NCBI RefSeq assembly: GCF_014650955.1
Contig: NZ_BMVY01000027.1
Span: forward strand, 60,623 to 124,622
Direction of reading: 5' to 3'
Origin: Streptomyces tauricus
GTDB taxonomy: Bacteria > Actinomycetota > Actinomycetes > Streptomycetales > Streptomycetaceae
DNA: 64,000 bases
In this document: piece after piece, positions 1-8,568 of the stretch
Layout of the letters: every line of letters begins with the position of its first letter
Position numbering within the stretch: position 1 is the stretch's first letter
Program-made: the position numbers and the translations under genes
The notes under the pieces: generated by a model
Database searches by the model: none
The model's input: only the letters and a program-made list of their open reading frames with translations
Told to the model about the DNA's origin: nothing

Positions 1-1473
1 GTCGACGGCTGGAGCAGCGCGCCCTTCGACATCCGCGCGGACCTCTACGACGGTCTGCGCTCCGACGCGCTGGCCTTCTTCTACCACCAGCGCAGCGGCA
101 CCCCGATCGAGGCCTCCCTGGTGGGCCCCGCGTACGCACGGCCGGCCGGGCATCTCGGGGTCGCCCCCAACCAGGGCGACACGAACGTCCCGTGCCAGGC
201 CGGGGTGTGCGACCACACCCAGGACGTACGGGGCGGCTGGTACGACGCGGGCGACCACGGCAAGTACGTCGTCAACGGCGGGATCTCCGTCTGGACGCTC
301 GTCGACTCCTTCGCGCGGGCCAAGAGGGCGGGCACCGCGTCCGCGCTGGGCGACTCGACCCAGCGGATCCCCGAGCGCGGCAACGGCGTACCGGACGTCC
401 TGGACGAGGCCCGCTGGGAGCTCGACTTCCTGATGCGGATGCAGGTGCCCGAGGGCAAGCCCTATGCGGGGATGGCCTTCCACAAGATCCATGACGCGGC
501 CTGGACGGGCATCCCGACCCGGCCCGAACTGGATCCCCAGCCGCGTGAGTTGCACCGTCCGTCCACCGCGGCCACGCTCAACCTCGCCGCGACGGCCGCC
601 CAGTGCGCGCGGGTCTTCAGGCCGTACGACGCCGCGTACGCGAAGCGGTGTCTGAGTGTGGCGCGCACGGCGTGGACCGCGGCGAAGGCCAACCCCGAGC
701 TGTACGCGCCGGATTCGGACAGCACGGGTGGCGGCCCCTACAACGACACCCAGGTCACCGACGACTTCTACTGGGCGGCGACCGAGCTGTACGCGGCGAC
801 GGGTGAGCGTGCCTACCGGGACGCGGTCACGTCCTCGCCCTGGCACACCTCGGCGGACGCGCTCACCCCGACCGGCTTCAACTGGGCCGACACCGCGGCC
901 CTCGGCCGGCTGACCCTGGCGACCGTGCCGAACGGGCTGCCCGCCTCCGACATCAGGCGCGTACGGGCGTCCGTGACCGCCGCCGCCGACGGGCACCTCG
1001 CCACGATGGCGGGGCAGGGTTACGCGGTGCCCATCCCCGCGAACGGATATGTCTGGGGCTCCAACAGCCAGGTCACCAACAACGCGATCGTCATGGCCAC
1101 CGCCTACGGGCTGACCGGGCAGCAGCGGTACCGGGCCGGGGTGCTGGAGTCGATGGACTACCTGCTGGGCCGTAACACCCTGGATCTCTCCTACGTGACG
1201 GGCTACGGCGACACGTACGCCAAGAACCAGCACCACCGGTTCTGGGCCCATCAGTACGACGCCTCACTGCCGAACCCGCCGGCCGGCTCCCTCGCGGGCG
1301 GCCCCAACAGCGGTCTGCAGGACCCGGTGGCGCAGGAGCACCTGACCGGATGCGCCCCCGCGGCCTGCTACATCGACGACATCGGCTCGTACTCCACCAA
1401 CGAGGTGACCATCAACTGGAACGCCCCGCTGGCCTGGCTCGCGGCCTTCACCGCCGAACGCCCCCGCGGCTAG
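1..1473 (+). CDS. Glycoside hydrolase family 9 (cellulase-type), 5' end outside window
   Basis: The frame is open from the first base, so this is the C-terminal part (490 codons plus stop) of a longer secreted beta-1,4-glucanase-type enzyme that hydrolyses cellulose or related glucans. The GH9 catalytic domain shows the catalytic-base block GGWYDAGDHGKY near visible residue 80, the conserved His block NQHHRFW near residue 410, and the terminal signature with the proton-donor Glu in TNEVTINWNAPLAWL close to the C-terminus. Signal peptide and any Ig-like or carbohydrate-binding module must lie upstream. The protein ends just after the GH9 signature, so there is no C-terminal binding module. The family is clear; substrate specificity is inferred only. 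Confidence 0.93.
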   Translation, partial: VDGWSSAPFDIRADLYDGLRSDALAFFYHQRSGTPIEASLVGPAYARPAGHLGVAPNQGDTNVPCQAGVCDHTQDVRGGWYDAGDHGKYVVNGGISVWTLVDSFARAKRAGTASALGDSTQRIPERGNGVPDVLDEARWELDFLMRMQVPEGKPYAGMAFHKIHDAAWTGIPTRPELDPQPRELHRPSTAATLNLAATAAQCARVFRPYDAAYAKRCLSVARTAWTAAKANPELYAPDSDSTGGGPYNDTQVTDDFYWAATELYAATGERAYRDAVTSSPWHTSADALTPTGFNWADTAALGRLTLATVPNGLPASDIRRVRASVTAAADGHLATMAGQGYAVPIPANGYVWGSNSQVTNNAIVMATAYGLTGQQRYRAGVLESMDYLLGRNTLDLSYVTGYGDTYAKNQHHRFWAHQYDASLPNPPAGSLAGGPNSGLQDPVAQEHLTGCAPAACYIDDIGSYSTNEVTINWNAPLAWLAAFTAERPRG

Positions 1474-1482
1474 GGCGCGTCG

Positions 1483-2427
1483 TCAGCGCCGGAGCCCCGC
1501 GCGGTACGCACCGGGCGGGGCTCCGTAGCGCTGCCGGAAGACCCGGCTGAAGTGGAACGGGCTGGTGAAGCCGGCGGCCACCGCCACCCGTTCCACCGGC
1601 AGGTCGGTGGCTTCGAGGAGCCGCGCCGCGTGCAGCAGCCGGGCGGCGAGCAGTGCCCGCATCGGTGACCGGCCGAGCTGCTGGGTGAAGAGATGGGCGA
1701 AGCGGGAGGGGGAGAGCGACACTCCGGCGGCCAATGTGTCGACCGTGTGCGGCGCTGCCGGATCGGCGGCGATACGTGCCTCCGCCCGGCGGATCCGTAC
1801 GTCGACCCCCGGCCGGCCGGCTTCCCCGCCTGCGGTCGCGGTCGCGGTGGCGGTCGTGAGCAGGACGATCGACTCCAGGGAGCAGAGGGCGAGTTCGCGG
1901 GCGGCGGCGCCATGGGCGACGGCGACCCGGCCGGTCCGGGGCCCTCCGCGTTCCCCAGGCTCTCCGGGCTCGTCGGGGTCCGGGGCCGGCGGGGCGCCCT
2001 CCCCCGTCCACCGCGCGTCGGCGAGCATCCGCCGGAACGTCTGCTCCAGCCGGTCCCGCACAGCGGCCGGTACCGGCGTGACGGCGTACAGCCGGTCACC
2101 GAGCAGGTGGGGTCGCAGCCGGTCCGTCCAGGCCGGGCGGGCCTGGCAGTGGGCCCACCAGAACGTCCACCGCCGGGCGCCCGGCGCGACGGCGTAGCGG
2201 TGGGGCACACCGGGGCCGAGGACGACCAGGTCGCCCGCGCCCGACAGGCTCTCGGCGGCTCCCTGGGACAGCCGTCCCGCGCCGCCCGTGGTCCAGGTGA
2301 ACAGCCAGCTGTCGGCGCCGCCCGGCCGGTTGACGCTGTAGCCGGGGCGTTGATCGAAGCGGCCGACGGTCACCAGGCCCGGCGGCGGGGACGGCGCGGC
2401 AGCCTCGGGCAACTCGTCAGCACGCAC
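1483..2427 (-). CDS. AraC/XylS family transcriptional regulator
   Basis: DNA-binding regulator of about 314 residues. The N-terminal cupin-like sensor domain (roughly residues 15-150) contains the GDLVVLGPGVPHRY block typical of AraC sensor folds. The C-terminal pair of helix-turn-helix motifs occupies about the last 100 residues (VDTLAAGVSLSPSRFAHLF and VERVAVAAGFTSPFHFSRVF). I place the start at GTG 2427 because GGAGG lies 6 nt upstream of it; the ATG at 2433 directly abuts that GGAGG and would be poorly spaced. It is divergent from the dioxygenase gene across a 70-bp promoter region, so that gene is the likely target. The ligand is unknown, though cupin sensors of this type often bind sugars, and a cellulase is adjacent. 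Confidence 0.88.
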   Translation of the reverse strand: MRADELPEAAAPSPPPGLVTVGRFDQRPGYSVNRPGGADSWLFTWTTGGAGRLSQGAAESLSGAGDLVVLGPGVPHRYAVAPGARRWTFWWAHCQARPAWTDRLRPHLLGDRLYAVTPVPAAVRDRLEQTFRRMLADARWTGEGAPPAPDPDEPGEPGERGGPRTGRVAVAHGAAARELALCSLESIVLLTTATATATAGGEAGRPGVDVRIRRAEARIAADPAAPHTVDTLAAGVSLSPSRFAHLFTQQLGRSPMRALLAARLLHAARLLEATDLPVERVAVAAGFTSPFHFSRVFRQRYGAPPGAYRAGLRR

Positions 2428-2440
2428 AGGCATCCTCCGG

Positions 2441-2452
2441 GAAAGCGCTTGT
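2441..2452. promoter_or_regulatory. AAGCGCTT palindrome in divergent promoter
   Basis: The 63-70 bp between the AraC-type gene and the dioxygenase gene contains GGGAAAGCGCTTGTCCC, whose core AAGCGCTT (2443-2450) is a perfect dyad. Palindromes with a central CG of this kind are typical LacI-family operators controlling carbohydrate genes. Its role here is inferred; it could also be part of the AraC-type binding site. Confidence 0.35.
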
Positions 2453-2496
2453 CCCTAGCGTGGGGCATACCGGGCACGGAGCGAAGGGGTGGTCGC

Positions 2497-3336
2497 ATGG
2501 CAGTCACGGACAGGGGTCTCGTTCGGCACTTCGAGGAGGACGGCTTCGCGTTGGCGCGCGGGTTGTTCGCCCCGGCGGAGATCGACGCGCTGTGCGCCGA
2601 ATTCACCGCGCTGCACGCGGCCGGGCCGGTCCCGGGGCACTTCCAGCCCCGCGCGACCGGCTCGGCCGGGGCGACCGGAGGGGCCCAAGCGGCCGGGGTC
2701 GCCTCGGCCGTCGACCCGCTGGACGTCTACCCGCGGATCATGCAGCCGCATCGCATCAACGACCTGGCCCGCCGCTTCCTCCTCGACCCCCGGCTGCGCT
2801 CGGTGCTCCAACTCCTGCTCGGTGAGGAGGTGTTGGCGGCCCAGAGCATGTTCTACTTCAAGCCCCCGGGCGCCCGGGGGCAGGCCCTGCACCAGGACAA
2901 CTTCTATCTGCGGACCGAGCCGGGCACATGCGTGGCCGCCTGGATCGCCTGCGACGCGATCGACCGGGTGAACGGCGGTCTGGAGGTCGTCCCGGGCACC
3001 CACCGCATGGAGGTGTTCTGTCCCGAGGAGGCCGACGAGGGGCTGTCGTTCGCCCGCGAGTACGTTCCGCCGCCGCCCGGCCTGTCCGCCGTGCCGGTGG
3101 ACATGGAACCGGGCGACGTCCTCTTCTTCAACGGCAGCCTGGTGCACGGCTCCCCGCCCAACCGCAGTACCGACCGTTTCCGCCGCTCGTTCATCGGCCA
3201 CTACGTCGGCCGCTCCACGGAACGCATCGGCCGCTACTACCCCACCCTGGCCATGAGCGGGGATCCCGTCCCGCTGCCGGAGAGCGAGGGCGCGGGCCCG
3301 TGCGGTACCGAGTTCGCCCCGGCGGGGCCGCATTGA
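2497..3336 (+). CDS. Phytanoyl-CoA dioxygenase (PhyH) family protein
   Basis: Predicted Fe(II)/2-oxoglutarate-dependent oxygenase of 279 residues, hydroxylating an unidentified small molecule in the cytoplasm. The iron triad is visible: H132 and D134 in ALHQDNFYL, and the distal H217 in LVHGSPPNRS, with downstream arginines available to bind 2-oxoglutarate. The start is ATG 2497, preceded by GAAGGGG; reading frames extending further upstream run antisense through the AraC gene and are discarded. A 20-residue Gly/Ala-rich insert (about residues 50-70) is a low-complexity loop. It is divergent from and probably controlled by the adjacent AraC-type regulator. The substrate cannot be named from the sequence. 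Confidence 0.88.
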   Translation: MAVTDRGLVRHFEEDGFALARGLFAPAEIDALCAEFTALHAAGPVPGHFQPRATGSAGATGGAQAAGVASAVDPLDVYPRIMQPHRINDLARRFLLDPRLRSVLQLLLGEEVLAAQSMFYFKPPGARGQALHQDNFYLRTEPGTCVAAWIACDAIDRVNGGLEVVPGTHRMEVFCPEEADEGLSFAREYVPPPPGLSAVPVDMEPGDVLFFNGSLVHGSPPNRSTDRFRRSFIGHYVGRSTERIGRYYPTLAMSGDPVPLPESEGAGPCGTEFAPAGPH

Positions 3337-3351
3337 GAGAGGGGGCGGGGG

Positions 3352-3999
3352 TCAGGACCGCAGCAACTCCGCGGCGCCCAGGTCGAGTACACCGTCGTGC
3401 CAGGTCAGCCCGCGCAGATCGCGTACGACGACCTGGGCTCCGGTGTCCAGGCCGCGCGGCCCGACGCCGATGACGTACGCGCCGGCCGCCTTCCCCGCTT
3501 CGGCGCCCGCGGCGGCGTCCTCCAGGACGACGGTCCGCGCCGGGTCCGCGCCGAGCCGCGCCGCCGCCGCGAGGTAACCGTCGGGGGCGGGCTTGCCCTG
3601 GGTGACGTCGTCCGCGGTGATGAGCACGGGCGGCAGGGGAAGGCCCGCGGCGGCGAGGCGGGCGCGGGCCAGCCCGGTGACCCCGGAGGTCACGACGGCC
3701 CAGCTGCCGTCGGGCAGGCTCGTCAGGAGGTCGAGGGCGCCGGGCAGCGCGGTCGTGGTGGCCGCCGCCTCGATCTCCAGGCGGTCGATCTCGGCGAGGG
3801 CGGCGGGCCGTTCCGCCGGGTCGGTCACCAGGAGGGCGACGGTGTCGGCGGAGCGCCGTCCGTGCACCATCGCCGTGACCCGCTCGGCGGACAGGCCGCG
3901 GGCCCGGGCCCACCGGCTCCACGCCTGGTCGACGCCGAGGTCGGAGTCGACCAGCACGCCGTCGTTGTCGAAGAGGAGGCCCTCGCAGGGGATCTTCAT
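3352..3999 (-). CDS. HAD superfamily hydrolase, subfamily IA
   Basis: Small-molecule phosphatase or phosphomutase of 215 residues resembling beta-phosphoglucomutase and sugar-phosphatase enzymes. All four HAD motifs are present: nucleophile and general acid in DNDGVLVDSD (residues 11-20), VTSG in motif II, the Lys of GKPAPDGY in motif III, and LEDAAAG in motif IV. A helical cap follows motif I, giving the C1-cap topology. It lies 18 bp downstream of the 2-hydroxyacid dehydrogenase gene on the same strand and is probably co-transcribed with it. That would fit a phosphatase and dehydrogenase acting on a related sugar acid, but the substrate is not evident. Confidence 0.88.
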   Translation of the reverse strand: MKIPCEGLLFDNDGVLVDSDLGVDQAWSRWARARGLSAERVTAMVHGRRSADTVALLVTDPAERPAALAEIDRLEIEAAATTTALPGALDLLTSLPDGSWAVVTSGVTGLARARLAAAGLPLPPVLITADDVTQGKPAPDGYLAAAARLGADPARTVVLEDAAAGAEAGKAAGAYVIGVGPRGLDTGAQVVVRDLRGLTWHDGVLDLGAAELLRS

Positions 4000-4017
4000 G
4001 TCGGGATGCCGGGCCTT

Positions 4018-5034
4018 TCAGAGGACGGGACGGTTGCGGTAGCGGCCGACGAGTTCACGGGCCGCCACCTGCATACGGGCGGGCGGCAACCCCCGGGCCA
4101 GCAGGGTCAGGTCGTCGACGACCATGTCGCCGATGCTCAGGAAGGCCTCCGGGATGCCGCCCGCGCGGTGGGCGGAGAGGACCAGGCCCTCCAGGTCGCG
4201 GGCCTGGTCGTCGGCGGCGACGGGTTCGTCGGGCCAGACGTCGATCCCCGCGAGGAGGCGGCCCTCGGCGACCCGGGCGAGCAGTGCGGGGAAGTCCACG
4301 ACGGGGGCCCGGCTCACCAGGATCAGCCGGGCGCCGTCGGGCAGGAGTGCCAGTTCGCGTTCGCCGAGCAGATGGCGGCTGTCGTCGGTGACGGTGGCGA
4401 GTACGAAGACGAACGTGCTGCGGGCCAGGGTCTCGTCGAGGGAGGCCGGCACCAGGCCCTGTTCGCGCAAGGCTGCGGGCGGCAGCCAGGGGTCGTACAC
4501 GCGCAGAGTCGGGCGGAAGGGCGCGAGGAGCGGGTGGAGGCTGCGGCCGAGGTTGCCGAATCCGATCAGGCCGACGTCCGCGCCGCGCAGCAGTACGGAG
4601 TCGGCGGTGCCGTCGGACACGTACCGCTCCCGGCCGGCACGGAAGGCGCGGTCCTCGCGGCTGATGCCGCGTGCCAGGTCGAGGGCGAGCCCGAGGGCGT
4701 ACTCGGCGACGGCCTGGGCGTAGGCGGGTCCGCAGCCCAGGACGTGGATGCCGCGCCGGAAGCACTCGTCGTAGTCGACGTTCGGGAAGAAGTTGCCCTC
4801 CACGTTGAGCAGGGCCCTCAACTCCCCCGCGCGGGCCAGTCGTTCGGCGGGCAGGTCGGGCTGGCCGACGACCGCGAAGGCGTCCGGCAGCGCCCGGTCG
4901 AAGGCCTCCTCGGTGTCCGGCTCGACGACGGTGAAGCGGTCGTGAAGGCGGGTCAGCGTGTCCGGCCTGAAGATGCGTTCCCCCGGGTGCGGGTCGGGGC
5001 GCAGGATCACGAGCGGCTTGTGCGGGGTGCTCAC
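4018..5034 (-). CDS. D-isomer-specific 2-hydroxyacid dehydrogenase family protein
   Basis: NAD(P)-dependent oxidoreductase of 338 residues that interconverts a 2-hydroxy acid and a 2-oxo acid. The Rossmann motif is VGLIGFGNLGRSL. The catalytic Arg lies in LILVSRAPVVDF, the Glu in GIDVWPDEP, and the His in VLSAHRAGG, so the catalytic triad of the family is complete. The start is GTG 5034 because AAGGAG sits 4-5 nt upstream; the longer frame to 5109 lacks family similarity. It is first in a two-gene unit with the HAD hydrolase. The divergence from characterised members is too great to assign glyoxylate, phosphoglycerate or another substrate. Confidence 0.87.
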   Translation of the reverse strand: MSTPHKPLVILRPDPHPGERIFRPDTLTRLHDRFTVVEPDTEEAFDRALPDAFAVVGQPDLPAERLARAGELRALLNVEGNFFPNVDYDECFRRGIHVLGCGPAYAQAVAEYALGLALDLARGISREDRAFRAGRERYVSDGTADSVLLRGADVGLIGFGNLGRSLHPLLAPFRPTLRVYDPWLPPAALREQGLVPASLDETLARSTFVFVLATVTDDSRHLLGERELALLPDGARLILVSRAPVVDFPALLARVAEGRLLAGIDVWPDEPVAADDQARDLEGLVLSAHRAGGIPEAFLSIGDMVVDDLTLLARGLPPARMQVAARELVGRYRNRPVL

Positions 5035-5128
5035 GGCTCTCCTTGCATCCGTCACGGTCCTCCTTGCCTCCGTACGCACGGTAGCCCGCCGCCGTCGGTG
5101 CGGCAGCACGGCCGGTCGCTACCCGCGC

Positions 5129-7969
5129 TCAGGCCTCGGGAACCTCCCGCAGCGAGTCGGGCAGTACGTCGCGGAGCTGACCGCGGGCCGTGACGCCCAG
5201 CTTGGGGAAGATCCGGTAGAGGTGGAAGCCGACCGTGCGGGGCGACAGGAAGATGCGCTCGCCGATCTCCCGGTTGGTGAGGCCCGCCGCGGCGAGCCGG
5301 GCGATCTGCAGTTGCTGCGAGGTCAGTTCGGACAGGTCCGACTCCTGGCCGGGGGTGGAGGTGGCGTTGACGCCCGCCGCCCGCAGTTCCGCGAGGGCGC
5401 GGTCCGTCCACGGCCGGGCGTCGAGGTTCTCGAAGACCTCCAGGGCGGCGGAGAGCAGGGGCCGGGCCTCGGTGGCGCGTCGGCGGCGGCGCAGCCATTC
5501 CGCGTAGTCGAGCCGGGTCTGGGCGCGCTCGAAGGGCCACTGGTCGCCCGTCGGACGGGCGAGCGACCGCTGGAAGTGCCGTTCGGCGTCGTCCGGTTCG
5601 GCCAGCAGGGCGTGGGCCCGGTCGACGAGCGCCGCGAGGCGCGGGGACACCTCTCCCCCGGCGTGCCGTCGTCCGGCCGCGTCGAGGACCGCGCGTGCCT
5701 CCTCGGCCCGCCCGGTGCGTACGGCGACCGCCGCGAGGTCGGCGAGGTGGTAGTCGGAGGCGTGGAAGTGCAGGGGTTCGCCGTCCTGGGTGAAGACGGC
5801 ACGGAACCGGTCGTACGCCGCCGCGTGATCGCCCTCGGCCTGCGCCGCCGCGCCCAGCGCGTACAGGGCGCGTACCTGAAGGCTGCGGCAGGTGGGCAGG
5901 TCCACGCCGTGGACGGCGCGCTGGACCGCCGTGCGCGCCGCCTCCGAGTCGCCGCGCAGGGCGAGCAGGGTGGCGCCGAGGAGGGGTGAGCCCACGGCCA
6001 CGTTCTCCAGGCCTCCCTCGGCCGCCGTGCGGTACGCCTCGTCGAGGGAGGCGCGGGCTGCCGTCCACGCGCCGTTCTCGTACTGGGCGAGCGCGAGGGC
6101 CTGGGCCACGGTGGCGTTGGCTCCGCCGGTCGGCGATCGGCGCAGGTGTTCCAGGGCGGCGCCCAGGAGCCGGACGGCCTCGCCGGTCTCGTCGAGCACC
6201 CAGGCCGCCGCGCCCCAGGTGATGAGCTGGGAGAGGGGCCGGTCCCGTACGGGTCCGCTCTCGTCGTCGGCCGCCGGACCGTCCCGGTCGGTGCCGTCCC
6301 GGTGGGCGTGGAGCAGGGCGAGGGCCCGGGCCCGGTGGCGCAGCGGGTCCGTGCCCGCCAGGATCCACAGGCGGTCGGTGTCGTCCTCCTGCTCCGGGAC
6401 GCGCTCGGCGATGCGCAGGATCTTCTCGCGGTGCGCGGCTTCCCCGGAGTTGTACGCCGGTGTGGTGGCCGTCGCCAGGGCGTCGAGGGCGAGGACGGGG
6501 TTCGTGTCGGCCGCGGCGTCCGCGAGGGGCAGCAGATAGCCGAGCGAGCCCTCGAACTGGGTGGTGACCGCGAGCGCCCAGCCCGCGCGGAGCGAGGCCT
6601 CGGCGAGCACGGCGGGGTCCTCGGTGAGCGCGGTGACCCGGGCGGTGATCTCGGCGACCCAGCGGGGGTGTCCTGCGTACATCGCCATGGTCGCGGCGCG
6701 GACCAGGCGGCGGGCCCGGTCGGCGGGGTCGGGGCTGAGCTGGGCCGCGCGTTCCAGTGCGGTGGCGGCGGCCGCGTAGCCGCCGCGGCGCCGGGCCCGG
6801 CCCGCGCCGGCCTCCAGTTCCTCGGCGACGCCCTCGTCCACGCCGTCGACGGCGGCGGCGCGGTGCCAGGCGCGGCGGTCCGGGTCACCGGTGAAGACCT
6901 CGGCGAGGGACAGATGGGCCGCGTGCCGCTGCGCGTAGGTCGCCGACTGGTAGACGGCCGAGCGGATCAGCGGGTGCCGGAAGCGGAGGTGGCCGTCGTC
7001 GATGCGGATCAGTCCGGCTCGCTCGGCGGGGTGCCAGTCGGCGGGGGTGGTGTCGGGGGCGGCGGCCGACAGGATGAGGGGCAGCTCGGCGGTCTCCGCG
7101 GCGGCGGCCAGCAGGAGCAGCTGCCGGGTGGCGGGCGGCAGCGCGGGCAGGTCCTGGGCGAAGATCGCCTCCAGGCGGTCGGTGAGGGGCAGCGAGTCCC
7201 GGGCGGCACGGGGGTCGCGGGCCACCGACCTGGCCAGCTCGACCAGGGCCAGGGGCACCCCGGCGGCCTCGTCGAGGATGCGGGAGCGGGTCCGGCCCGC
7301 CGGAGCCTCGGGCTGGAGGTCGAGGAGGCGTCCTGCGGCAGCCGGGTCCAGCGGGTCGACGCTCAGCAGCGGGAACTCACGGGCGAACTGCGCGGGTACG
7401 GCGGTGTCACGGGCCGCCACCAGCATCGCGACGGGTTCGCCCTCCAGGCGCCGGGCCACGAAGGCGAGGGTGTCGAGGGTGCCCACGTCGAGCCAGTGGG
7501 CGTCGTCCACGACCAGGAGCACCGGGCCGCGCGCCGCGAGGTCGGAGAGGAGCGTGAGCGCGCCGAGGGAGGTCAGCAGCGGATTCTGGGCGCTGTCCTG
7601 TTCCTCGCCCTCGTCCAGCCCGAACACGCCCAGCAGGGCGGTCCGTTGCCGGGCGGGAAGCTCTCGCGCGAGGTCCAGGACCGGGCGCAGCAACTGGTGG
7701 AGCCCGGCGAAGGGCAGCCCCGACTCGACCTCGCAGCCCGTGCAGCGCAGCACCCGTACGCCGGCTGCGCGGGCGGTCCGGCAGGCCTCGTCCAGGAGGA
7801 CGCTCTTGCCCGAGCCCGGGGCGCCGGTGACCACCAGCACACCGGTTCCGGGGAGTTCCGTCGTCGGGTCCGCCGAGGACAGTCCCTGCACGAGCCCGGT
7901 CAGCAGAGCCAGTTCGCGGTCCCTCCCGACGATCCAGGCGCCGTCGTCCGTCCCCGCCGCGTGCTCCAC
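5129..7969 (-). CDS. LuxR family regulator of the large ATP-binding (LAL) type
   Basis: Very large regulator (about 946 residues from GTG 7969; a GTG at 8029 would add 20). It has an N-terminal STAND-type AAA ATPase with Walker A GAPGSGKS (about residue 50) and Walker B VLLVVDDAHWLD. A long alpha-helical TPR-like middle of roughly 550 residues follows, and a C-terminal LuxR helix-turn-helix includes LTNREIGERIFLSPRTVGFH. LAL proteins generally activate secondary-metabolism or catabolic operons when an inducer releases ATPase-controlled autoinhibition. GTG 7969 has GGAAGGA about 7 nt upstream, whereas the GGAGGG before 8029 is too close. No neighbouring gene is on the same strand within 100 bp, so the target is unknown. 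Confidence 0.9.
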   Translation of the reverse strand: MEHAAGTDDGAWIVGRDRELALLTGLVQGLSSADPTTELPGTGVLVVTGAPGSGKSVLLDEACRTARAAGVRVLRCTGCEVESGLPFAGLHQLLRPVLDLARELPARQRTALLGVFGLDEGEEQDSAQNPLLTSLGALTLLSDLAARGPVLLVVDDAHWLDVGTLDTLAFVARRLEGEPVAMLVAARDTAVPAQFAREFPLLSVDPLDPAAAGRLLDLQPEAPAGRTRSRILDEAAGVPLALVELARSVARDPRAARDSLPLTDRLEAIFAQDLPALPPATRQLLLLAAAAETAELPLILSAAAPDTTPADWHPAERAGLIRIDDGHLRFRHPLIRSAVYQSATYAQRHAAHLSLAEVFTGDPDRRAWHRAAAVDGVDEGVAEELEAGAGRARRRGGYAAAATALERAAQLSPDPADRARRLVRAATMAMYAGHPRWVAEITARVTALTEDPAVLAEASLRAGWALAVTTQFEGSLGYLLPLADAAADTNPVLALDALATATTPAYNSGEAAHREKILRIAERVPEQEDDTDRLWILAGTDPLRHRARALALLHAHRDGTDRDGPAADDESGPVRDRPLSQLITWGAAAWVLDETGEAVRLLGAALEHLRRSPTGGANATVAQALALAQYENGAWTAARASLDEAYRTAAEGGLENVAVGSPLLGATLLALRGDSEAARTAVQRAVHGVDLPTCRSLQVRALYALGAAAQAEGDHAAAYDRFRAVFTQDGEPLHFHASDYHLADLAAVAVRTGRAEEARAVLDAAGRRHAGGEVSPRLAALVDRAHALLAEPDDAERHFQRSLARPTGDQWPFERAQTRLDYAEWLRRRRRATEARPLLSAALEVFENLDARPWTDRALAELRAAGVNATSTPGQESDLSELTSQQLQIARLAAAGLTNREIGERIFLSPRTVGFHLYRIFPKLGVTARGQLRDVLPDSLREVPEA

Positions 7970-8029
7970 CCGTTTCCTTCCGCTGCTTCCCGACGACCGG
8001 CCCACCGATCCCCGACCCGTGACCTTCAC

Positions 8030-8568
8030 CCCTCCGAAGGAAATGCCCGATGGTCACACCATATGCACGATTATCACTCACGGAACCTCCCCGATGGCAC
8101 GGGGTGCCTTGTGACGGGCCGACCCCGTCGCGCGGGCAGCCATCAGCTCGTAGGGGATGCCCAGCCGCCGGGACTCCGTGCGCTGCTCGGCGAGCAGTTC
8201 CGTGGAGGCCGCCCCGCAGAAGGACCCGGCCGGTCCGCGCCCTCACCGCCCGCATGCGGTACCGGTACGGCACCCACACCCAACCGCCGACCCGCACCCC
8301 TCCCACCCAGGGGCGCGGGGAACTGCGCACCTCACCCGCACCGGGCGCGGCCCGCGGCCGAGGCAGCCCACCGGCGGTCCGCGCCGCCCGCGAGTCAAGC
8401 CAACTTGACGCGCAACTTTTCGCACGCTTTGATCCAGACGTGCCGAGCCCCCCAGCCCGGCACCCAGAGGTGCGCCCAGCCGGTGGACGAGCTCCGCAGT
8501 CCGGCCACAGTCGCCAGGACCGTCACGGAGTCCGAGGCGGGGTCGTACTCGCGATCGATGGAGCGGAC
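8030..8568. other. Intergenic region, no recognisable intact gene
   Basis: This 540-bp stretch carries the LAL promoter at its left end and the lipoprotein ribosome site at its right end. On the minus strand, about 8110-8220 translates to a coding-looking run (containing EQRTESRRLGIPYELMAA) with no start codon before an in-frame stop. It may be the tail of a decayed gene, but I do not recognise the family. A dispersed-repeat copy lies at 8309-8328. Confidence 0.4.
8309..8328 (+). repeat. Dispersed repeat core (AGGGGCGCGGGGAACTGCGC)
   Basis: One copy of a 20-bp core that recurs, perfect or near-perfect, at 35830-35849 and 35923-35942, and in diverged inverse form at 26340-26359 inside the polyketide synthase gene. 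It is a GC-rich element of unknown function. Confidence 0.7.

Noticed and set aside
1693..2496. N-terminal extension of the dioxygenase
   Set aside because: Runs antisense through the AraC-type regulator and lacks PhyH similarity; the ribosome site precedes ATG 2497.
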